NCBI GenBank assembly: GCA_905221195.1
Contig: CAJNCF010000002.1
Span: forward strand, 62,001-126,000
Direction: 5' to 3'
DNA length: 64,000 nucleotides
Source: a bacterium
GTDB taxonomy: Bacteria > Bacillota > Bacilli > Lactobacillales > Streptococcaceae
Shown: in pieces, positions 56,649 to 64,000 of the stretch
How the letters are laid out: each line of letters starts with the position of its first letter
Position numbering within the stretch: position 1 is the first letter of the stretch
Program-made: the position numbers and the translations under genes
The notes under the pieces: model-generated
What the model was told of the DNA's origin: nothing
Seen by the model: only the letters and a program-made list of their open reading frames with translations
The model's database searches: none

Positions 56649-58412
56649 CTAAAAATTGAAGAATTCCAACGCCTGTTTAAACAGTAAATCCGTGTACTCT
56701 GGGTCTTCTTGGGCAATGGTAACTTGCTCTTGAATCATTTCCAAGTCATCTGTTATCATGCCATCTGCTCCTAGCTGAACAGATTTATCAAAAGACTCTG
56801 AACTATTAATGGTCCAAACGTACAATTTCTGATCCGTATTCCAAAGCTTGTTGACAAAATTTTGGTCCAAGGTTGAATACTCCATGGTGTAACCTGTGGC
56901 TTTGGTTCTTGGAAAAATACTATTGTAAGGCAGGATGAAATAGACTGGAATTTGTGAGTCGTAGGCCAACACCTGATCAATCACATGGTAGTCTAAGGAC
57001 TGCATTTGGTGATTATTCCGTTTAATAACATCTCCATATTTGTCCATAAAGCGTTTCATCATATCTGGACTATCTTTTCGACTAGTTTTAATCTCAATAA
57101 GAAGTTTCTGATGCAATTCATTGGCTTTATTGAGGTAGTCATCAAAACTAGACACTTTACTATGATAGCCGTTTTCCGAAATATCGAGTTTAGTTAATTC
57201 ATCCAAAGTTAGATCCTGAGGATTGGCATTAACACCTGTCAAATGCTTGATATTAGCATCATGCATCATAACAAACTGGCCATCTTTTGTTTCCTGAACA
57301 TCCGTCTCAACAAAGTCTGGCCCTAACTGAGCTGTATTTTCTAGCGATTGGACAGTATTTTGGACACCATTCTTATTAGATACTCCTCTGTGAGAAATAA
57401 CTAAAGGTTTATGTGCAACTGGAGCTTCCAAATAAACATACCCCTCAAGAGCGAAAAAGATAGCAGCACAGCCCATCACTCCCCATCTCATCCAGTGGTC
57501 TTTCTTTCTCCTTGGTGTGATTTCTAGTTCTTCCCCTGTCAAAAAGGAAACAAACTTAATAAGGAAATAGGTCAAGGCCATATAGTGGAAATTCTTAATA
57601 AAAACAAAATTGATAATTCCAAGTACAAGAGATTCCTTATGGGTCAATCCATCCATCAGTACCTGACTTGCTAATATTGGAATGAGGAGAAGAATGAAAA
57701 ATAGATAGGTTTTGACGATAATCCACAGCAAGTTCCAAATATAAAACCAGGAGTGCTTTCTTGTCTTCTCTAGACTGTATTTGACTGCTTCTTTGACTGT
57801 TTTCTTCTCAAACAAAAGCTGGGGTAGGGCAAACATCAAACGTATTGAAATGTAAAACAGCAGCAAGGCTAGAACAGTGATTACCAAACCAACCAACCAA
57901 TACTTATCTTCTACATAGGCTACTATGAATTCCGGAATGACGATTTTATTAAGATAATAAATCTTTAAAATCTTTCGAATCAATGGAAAGAGCATCATGA
58001 CATAAAAGAAAATAAAGGCCATTTTGGAAATCGTCACTTGCCTCATAAATAAGAAACTCTGACGAAAGACCTTGCGACTGTACTCCAGCAGGGTCCTCTT
58101 TTCATGATAGAGGAGGTGGCGAGCTCCGATAAAGAGAAGTCCTATCTGGTAGTAGGCGATTAGTAAATTAACGATTACCAGAACAAATAAAGCAAGACTA
58201 ACAAATGGCGAACCCTTTATAATAGCAAAAATATTGTTGTAGGAAAGAAAAAGATAACCTGTCTGACGAAGCAACAGTCCAGCAATCCAAGAATTAAGTG
58301 GTAACCAGACAAACTCAATCATCATGAATATCAAGAAAAAGAGAAAGAGAATTTTATCTAGATTAAAGTAGATTTTCCTAAAACCTAGATTTTTAGGTTT
58401 TTCAGGTTTCAT
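56649..58412 (-). CDS. Membrane-anchored glycerophosphodiester phosphodiesterase
   Basis: 587 residues from the ATG at 58412 (AGGAG upstream, GTG at 58418 possible). The N-terminal ~340 residues hold about eight membrane segments (GPDPase membrane domain). The C-terminal GDPD barrel (about 345-580) has the catalytic set VISHRGV, VETDVQETKDG and MMHDANI. The domain probably faces outside and releases glycerol phosphate from glycerophosphodiesters or lipoteichoic precursors. It follows the exonuclease gene by 8 bases. Confidence 0.9.
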   Translation of the reverse strand: MKPEKPKNLGFRKIYFNLDKILFLFFLIFMMIEFVWLPLNSWIAGLLLRQTGYLFLSYNNIFAIIKGSPFVSLALFVLVIVNLLIAYYQIGLLFIGARHLLYHEKRTLLEYSRKVFRQSFLFMRQVTISKMAFIFFYVMMLFPLIRKILKIYYLNKIVIPEFIVAYVEDKYWLVGLVITVLALLLFYISIRLMFALPQLLFEKKTVKEAVKYSLEKTRKHSWFYIWNLLWIIVKTYLFFILLLIPILASQVLMDGLTHKESLVLGIINFVFIKNFHYMALTYFLIKFVSFLTGEELEITPRRKKDHWMRWGVMGCAAIFFALEGYVYLEAPVAHKPLVISHRGVSNKNGVQNTVQSLENTAQLGPDFVETDVQETKDGQFVMMHDANIKHLTGVNANPQDLTLDELTKLDISENGYHSKVSSFDDYLNKANELHQKLLIEIKTSRKDSPDMMKRFMDKYGDVIKRNNHQMQSLDYHVIDQVLAYDSQIPVYFILPYNSIFPRTKATGYTMEYSTLDQNFVNKLWNTDQKLYVWTINSSESFDKSVQLGADGMITDDLEMIQEQVTIAQEDPEYTDLLFKQALEFFNF

Positions 58413-58420
58413 AGGCACTC

Positions 58421-59011
58421 CTAGTCAAATAATTGAGATAAGTCCAAGCCACCAAAAGGATTGTTTGATAGGCTACTTTCCGTCTCTAACAATTCTCTAG
58501 CTTGATCTGACTCTAAGAATGACTCGTAAACACGCGCCGTCATCCGAGCATCCTCTAAGCTATTATGGGACTGTCCTTGAAATCCAAGAAATGAGGCAAC
58601 AGTTTGCAATTTGAGATTGGCAATACCATGTAAATCCGAACTCCGACGTTCAAAAGCTTCATCATACAAATCCACCTTGTACTGCTGGCTGTAGTCTAAA
58701 CCATGATCCGCTAAAATAGGCAAATCACTTTTAGCAGCGTTGTAGCCTACCATAGGCAAAGAACCCACAAACTCTTGAAATTCTGCTATAACTTTCTCTA
58801 CTGGTGGAGCATCTTTTAAGGTCTCAGCTGTAATTCCAGTCAATCCATTGATAAAACTTTTTAGAGGGACGCTGGTATGGACATAGGAATCATAGGCATC
58901 AATTTCCTGACCATCTCTAAAACGCACTGCCGATACTTGGATCAAGTGTGTTTGCCCTTCGTGCTGATTAAATTCTAAATCAAAAGCAATGTACTCTTCT
59001 AATCGTTCCAT
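58421..59011 (-). CDS. DnaQ-like 3'-5' exonuclease
   Basis: 196 residues of the DEDDh family: ExoI FDLEFNQ, ExoII YNAAKSDLPIL, ExoIII HNSLEDARMTARVY. A stand-alone proofreading or RNA/DNA-trimming exonuclease; its exact partner is unknown. SD GAGGAGAGG. It precedes the GDPD gene. Confidence 0.88.
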   Translation of the reverse strand: MERLEEYIAFDLEFNQHEGQTHLIQVSAVRFRDGQEIDAYDSYVHTSVPLKSFINGLTGITAETLKDAPPVEKVIAEFQEFVGSLPMVGYNAAKSDLPILADHGLDYSQQYKVDLYDEAFERRSSDLHGIANLKLQTVASFLGFQGQSHNSLEDARMTARVYESFLESDQARELLETESSLSNNPFGGLDLSQLFD

Positions 59012-59109
59012 TCTATACCTCTCCTCTACTGTTATTTTAATTGAGCAACTATTCTATTTAGAAACAAAAGAAGCCATCAGGTTAGCATGTAACCTAAACA
59101 GCTCCTTGA

Positions 59110-59601
59110 TTATCCTCCAAATAAACGAGCAAAAAAGCCTTTCTTAGTGGATTGGACTTCTTCTTTTGCTTGGTCCAGCTCTAGCTTGAGATTTTCTTGA
59201 TCCTTCATGGCTTGAAGAGTCAATTGTTGCTGCTGATCCAGTTGTTTGTCTTTCTCAGCAATCTGACGGTCTTTGATACGCATCTGCTCGTCTTTTTCTG
59301 ATAACTGACGGTCCTTGGCTTTTAATTGTTCATAGAGACGGAGAATTTCTGCATTCTTCTCATCCACTAAAATCTCCATCAGTTCACGCTGCTTGACATC
59401 TTCACTTACAGGCTCATCTTCAAAAATCGTTTTTTTATAGATTTCTTCTAGCTTAATCAAGCCACTTCTGGTAACGACTGTTACCCCTTTGTCATTTTTA
59501 TCTGTGTCTTCTTCTGGTAATTCTTTGACACGGTTATTGATTGCTTGGCGAGATAATCCTAAGACCTCTGCAATCTCACTGACGGTCATTTCAATACTCA
59601 T
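59110..59601 (-). CDS. rocS: Chromosome segregation regulator RocS
   Basis: 163 residues. N-terminal helix-turn-helix (VSEIAEVLGLSRQAINNRVKELP), a coiled coil of repeated KD.Q..EKD units (about 85-150), and a short C-terminal amphipathic end KKGFFARLFGG. This is the architecture and length of pneumococcal RocS, a membrane-bound DNA-binding protein that links chromosome segregation and division to the capsule kinase CpsD. Its place beside mtnN-macP-glmU also fits. SD AGAGGA. Confidence 0.85.
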   Translation of the reverse strand: MSIEMTVSEIAEVLGLSRQAINNRVKELPEEDTDKNDKGVTVVTRSGLIKLEEIYKKTIFEDEPVSEDVKQRELMEILVDEKNAEILRLYEQLKAKDRQLSEKDEQMRIKDRQIAEKDKQLDQQQQLTLQAMKDQENLKLELDQAKEEVQSTKKGFFARLFGG

Positions 59602-59677
59602 AATATCCTCTGAAACGTTTTCTAGCTTTTCTTTACTTAAATCTTATCACAAGCTAGAAAAACTGTCAAATTTTCGC

Positions 59678-60370
59678 TTAATCTAAGGCCTTCAAAAAGG
59701 CTAGTAAGACTTGGGCAGAGCGACGTCCAGCTTCGATAATAAACTCATCAAAAGAGATATTTGCTTCATGGTTGGCATTATCACTCATAGCTCGGATAAC
59801 CAAGACTGGAAGATTAAGGGCATGAGCTGCCTGAGCAATAGCCGCTCCCTCCATCTCAACAGCTAAAACTTCTGGGAAATGGGACTTAATCGCTTCTATC
59901 TTATCATTTCCTGCAACAAAACTATCTCCGGTAGCAATTAAACCAAGGTGCCATTTTTGGTCCAATTGAGATAGACTCTCTTGGATTTTGGCAACAAAGG
60001 TTTTATCTGATTCGAAATAAAGTGGTTGTTGCGCCATTTGTCCATAAGCATAACCAAATGCTGTGACATCCACGTCATGATAGGCTAATTTGTCAGCAAT
60101 CACGACATCCCCAACAGCAATACCTTCTGCTACTGCCCCAGCTGATCCCGTATTGATAAGAGCATCCACTTGGAAATGATTTGCCAAAATCGCCACACTC
60201 ATAGCAGACATGACCTTGCCAATTCCACTTTCTACAAGAACGACTTCATGCGAGGCAATGGTTCCTGTGTGATAGGTATTCCCCAAAACAACTTGCTCTT
60301 GGGCATTGTCTAAATGCTGAACCAGATAAGCCAGTTCTTCTGGCATAGCAGCAATAATTCCTATTTTCAT
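59678..60370 (-). CDS. mtnN: 5'-methylthioadenosine/S-adenosylhomocysteine nucleosidase
   Basis: 230 residues (Pfs). The start KIGIIAAMPEELAYL, GSAGAVAEG and the catalytic AVEMEGAAIAQ and SDNANHEA motifs are diagnostic. It splits MTA and SAH, feeding methionine salvage and the LuxS/AI-2 pathway. It lies 13 bases after macP. Confidence 0.95.
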   Translation of the reverse strand: MKIGIIAAMPEELAYLVQHLDNAQEQVVLGNTYHTGTIASHEVVLVESGIGKVMSAMSVAILANHFQVDALINTGSAGAVAEGIAVGDVVIADKLAYHDVDVTAFGYAYGQMAQQPLYFESDKTFVAKIQESLSQLDQKWHLGLIATGDSFVAGNDKIEAIKSHFPEVLAVEMEGAAIAQAAHALNLPVLVIRAMSDNANHEANISFDEFIIEAGRRSAQVLLAFLKALD

Positions 60371-60383
60371 TTCAATTCCTTTT

Positions 60384-60698
60384 CTATCGCCAATATTTTA
60401 CAGCCAACACTAACAAAATCAAGAGAAAGATGACTACGAATAAGATTTTATTTAACTTAGAATTGAAGACATTTCTCTTAGTATTTTCAATGCGACGGCT
60501 TTTATGAATAGACGGTTCGACCTGAATCTTCAAGGTTTCCTGACTAAAACCATGTTCCTTAGGATTGGCATAACCAAAACGTGAAGAAGAGGTTGGTAAA
60601 ATCTTAGTCTCCTCATCATCTAGCAAAGGGGGACCTGAAATTTTTTCGCCTCTATTAGCTCTTTCAATCATTTCATCCGTTAATAAAGGTTTACCCAT
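60384..60698 (-). CDS. macP: Peptidoglycan synthesis cofactor MacP
   Basis: 104 residues from [17 protein letters not shown], with GAGGAGG 5 bases upstream; a longer reading into the Nudix gene is rejected. A cytoplasmic N-terminal region has a threonine (residue 31, DDEETKIL) that probably corresponds to the reported StkP phosphorylation site, and one membrane helix lies at the C terminus (about 79-101). In pneumococcus MacP activates PBP2a. Identified by length, features and neighbours. Confidence 0.86.
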   Translation of the reverse strand: MGKPLLTDEMIERANRGEKISGPPLLDDEETKILPTSSSRFGYANPKEHGFSQETLKIQVEPSIHKSRRIENTKRNVFNSKLNKILFVVIFLLILLVLAVKYWR

Positions 60699-60709
60699 AC
60701 TGACCTCCT

Positions 60710-61255
60710 CTATTTTTTGTGCAATTCCCAATACTGAACAGCCATAATTGTCTTGGCATCACAGATGTGACCTGATTGGATTAATTCCTTAGCTTCTTCT
60801 AGACTCACTTCAAGGACTTCCAAAGTTTCGTCTTCATCCTGCGGACGTGGATTTTCCACCTTTGTCAAATCGCTAGCTAGGTATAGTTTTAACTTTTCAT
60901 TACAGAAGCCAATAGCTGAGTAAAAATCATACAAGAGTTCTAACTTCCCTGTATAGGCTGTTTCTTCCTCTAATTCACGAAGGGCTGCTGCGACAGGGTC
61001 AGTATTTTCTCCTACTTCCAACTTTCCGGCTGGAATTTCGTAAGAGACTGCCTCAATAGCTTTGCGGTATTGCTTGACCAAGATGAGTTTTTGCTCATCT
61101 GTTACAGCCAAAACACAAACAGCTCCATTGTGGAAAATCAAATCACGTTGGGCAGTTCCCTTGCCTTCTGGTAATTCAACCAGATCTTGAACCAGTTTGA
61201 AAATTGGTCCTTGATAGATTTCTTTTCTGCTAAGTGTTTTTTCTTCAAATTCCAT
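60710..61255 (-). CDS. Nudix hydrolase (ADP-ribose pyrophosphatase type)
   Basis: 181 residues. The Nudix helix has [15 protein letters not shown], and the N-terminal part ([36 protein letters not shown]) matches ADP-ribose pyrophosphatases. It probably hydrolyses ADP-ribose to AMP and ribose 5-phosphate. It lies 9 bases after glmU and just before macP. Confidence 0.9.
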   Translation of the reverse strand: MEFEEKTLSRKEIYQGPIFKLVQDLVELPEGKGTAQRDLIFHNGAVCVLAVTDEQKLILVKQYRKAIEAVSYEIPAGKLEVGENTDPVAAALRELEEETAYTGKLELLYDFYSAIGFCNEKLKLYLASDLTKVENPRPQDEDETLEVLEVSLEEAKELIQSGHICDAKTIMAVQYWELHKK

Positions 61256-61264
61256 TATATGCTC

Positions 61265-62659
<1,395 letters not shown>

Positions 62660-62762
62660 CTAGAAATTCCCTTTTATTATACCATATTTCAAATCATTCC
62701 GCGCCCTTGAATGAAAAAATGCTCTAAAGTCCTTTCCTTAACCCATTTTTTGAGTATTTTTT

Positions 62763-62791
62763 TTGATTTTTTCCCATTTTTAAGGTAAAAT
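62763..62791 (+). promoter_or_regulatory. Promoter of the GH25 gene (near-leaderless)
   Basis: TTGATT (62763-62768), 17 bases, TAAAAT (62786-62791). The predicted start near 62798 lies 2 bases before the ATG. Confidence 0.65.
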
Positions 62792-62799
62792 TATGAGAT

Positions 62800-63600
62800 A
62801 TGAGAAAGAAAATTAATCCGCTTATTTTATTTGGTTTTTTTGGGATTATGATTTTCATTTTAATCCTGAATCGTCCTCGTTTTGAGGACCATCCTGTAAA
62901 AACAAAGTCAAATATCGCGCAAGTAGAGACTCAAGCGTTACATAATATAAATAAACCAGTAATTGATGTGTCTGGTTGGCAGCGTCCTGAGGAAATCAAT
63001 TACGATACTCTCTCCCAAAACATTTCTGGAGCTATTGTTCGCGTCCATAGTGGTGCTCAAACGTCCAAAGAGAACGATGCTTCCTATGTTAATGGTATTG
63101 ATAAGGCCTTTAAAACCCATATCACTGAGTTTCAAAAACGAAATGTACCCGTTGGGGTCTATGCCTATGTTGCTGGAAAAAATGTCCAAGAAATGGAAAA
63201 GGCTGCCGAGGTATTCTATAACACCTCTTCGCCATACAGTCCAAGTTACTATTGGCTAGACGTGGAAGAAAAAAACATGTCTAATATGAACGAGGGTGTT
63301 GAAGCCTTCCGAGCAAAGCTAGAATCGCTGGGTGCTAAAAATATCGGAATCTACGTCGGAGTCTACTTCATGGAAGAACATAGTATTGATACAGACAAGT
63401 TTACATCTGTTTGGATTCCTTCCTATGGTTCTGACTCAGGATTTTACGAGGCAACTCCAAAAACTGACTTAGATTACGACATCCACCAGTACACTTCTAA
63501 AGGAAAAATTGCTGGTTTTGACCACGATTTGGATATCAACGTCATCTCTTCCTTAAAAAATAAAGAAGAAACCTTTAGAAAACTCTTTTTAAAACCTTAA
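62800..63600 (+). CDS. GH25-family muramidase (lysozyme), membrane-anchored
   Basis: 266 residues. An N-terminal hydrophobic segment (residues 7-24) acts as a signal anchor. The glycosyl hydrolase family 25 domain starts VIDVSGWQ, with the catalytic acidic pair in YYWLDVEE, and continues to HQYTSKGKIAGFDHDLDIN. It cleaves the MurNAc-GlcNAc bond of peptidoglycan. No choline-binding repeats are present, unlike LytC. No SD is seen (AAGG is 14 bases away). Confidence 0.88.
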   Translation: MRKKINPLILFGFFGIMIFILILNRPRFEDHPVKTKSNIAQVETQALHNINKPVIDVSGWQRPEEINYDTLSQNISGAIVRVHSGAQTSKENDASYVNGIDKAFKTHITEFQKRNVPVGVYAYVAGKNVQEMEKAAEVFYNTSSPYSPSYYWLDVEEKNMSNMNEGVEAFRAKLESLGAKNIGIYVGVYFMEEHSIDTDKFTSVWIPSYGSDSGFYEATPKTDLDYDIHQYTSKGKIAGFDHDLDINVISSLKNKEETFRKLFLKP

Positions 63601-63633
63601 AAGCATTTGTTCAGCATTTGCTTTTTCTTTTTA
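63601..63633 (+). terminator. Possible terminator after the GH25 gene
   Basis: AAAAGCA / TGCTTTT with a 13-base loop, then T-rich. Weak. Confidence 0.45.
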
Positions 63634-63694
63634 TTATAGATTGTGATACAATATAGTAAGGAGTTTTTGAAATTGAAATAGTTGGAGGAAGTAT

Positions 63695-64000
63695 ATGCTC
63701 TCATGGTTAGCACGCCTTATTAAAGGGATTGTGATTGCTCTTGGATTTATCCTACCAGGAATTTCTGGAGGAGTTCTAGCAGCAATCTTAGGAATTTATG
63801 AACGGATGATTGGCTTTCTGGCCCACCCCTTTAAAGACTTTAAAGAAAATGTTTTGTACTTTATTCCAGTTGCCATCGGTATGCTTCTGGGAATCGGCTT
63901 ATTTTCCTACCCGATTGAATACCTGCTTGAAAATTATCAGGTCTTTGTCTTATGGAGCTTTGCTGGTGCCATCATTGGTACGGTTCCTAGCCTCCTCAAA
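63695..64000 (+). CDS. DUF368 (PopT-type) membrane protein, N-terminal part
   Basis: An open frame of 102 codons from an ATG with GGAGG 7 bases upstream runs off the window. MLSWLARLIKGIVIALGFILPGISGGVLAAILGIYERMIGF is the DUF368 signature, followed by two or three membrane segments. Members of DUF368 were recently shown to translocate undecaprenyl phosphate across the membrane. A -10 (TGATACAAT) lies near 63645-63655. Confidence 0.85.
   Translation, partial: MLSWLARLIKGIVIALGFILPGISGGVLAAILGIYERMIGFLAHPFKDFKENVLYFIPVAIGMLLGIGLFSYPIEYLLENYQVFVLWSFAGAIIGTVPSLLK

Overview
The window is a chromosomal segment of a low-GC Gram-positive coccus, most likely a Mitis-group Streptococcus (S. pneumoniae or a close relative such as S. 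mitis). Four things support this: the complete lic/tac locus for phosphocholine-decorated teichoic acid, two BOX repeats, a ComX-type promoter box in front of dprA, and the pair rocS/macP. Species cannot be settled from this window alone. Gene order is compared with S. pneumoniae from memory only.

Layout. 1-4.9 kb: glnP-glnQ amino-acid ABC transporter and zwf. 4.9-12.1 kb (minus strand): rnc-smc-two HAD phosphatases-ftsY. 12.2-14.3 kb: tRNA-Arg(CCG), guaC and a YrdC/Sua5-like gene. 14.4-19.5 kb: leuA-leuB-(DUF1294)-leuC-leuD behind a CodY-type box, a strong promoter, a short Leu-rich leader peptide and an attenuator. 19.5-24.6 kb: MmcQ-like gene, cutC, a DUF454 gene, topA and the competence gene dprA. 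24.7-32.3 kb: choline/teichoic-acid locus, with tarI-tarJ-licA-licB-licC on the minus strand and tacF-licD1-licD2 divergent. 32.6-39.0 kb: pyrR-pyrB-carA-carB with a PyrR attenuator and an unusual structured gap between carA and carB. 39.0-46.0 kb: nth, a DUF177 gene, an ABC-F gene with an attenuator-like leader, htpX-lemA, rsmG and uraA with a second PyrR attenuator. 46.1-51.8 kb: ffh-ylxM, a DUF1934 gene, an HD-domain protein, a HAD phosphatase and a SAP-domain protein. 51.9-55.4 kb: tRNA-Arg(CCT), rplS, two crcB, chorismate mutase, flavodoxin, a DHH phosphodiesterase (Pde2 type) and rpmE2. 55.45-56.2 kb: a chimeric transposase remnant and palindromes. 56.3-64.0 kb: ebfC, a membrane GDPD, a DnaQ-like exonuclease, rocS, mtnN, macP, a Nudix hydrolase, glmU, a GH25 muramidase and the start of a DUF368 transporter.

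Most of the window is core housekeeping. The regulatory layer is unusually readable: two PyrR attenuators, a Leu-peptide attenuator, a CiaR direct repeat upstream of the lic operon, a ComX box before dprA, a candidate L19 autoregulatory leader, and three genes that appear to be transcribed without a leader. The least explained stretches are the 447-nt carA-carB gap, which carries two hairpin modules with PyrR-like hexaloops, and the 480-nt leader of the ABC-F gene. I found no CRISPR array, prophage or clearly new multi-gene system.
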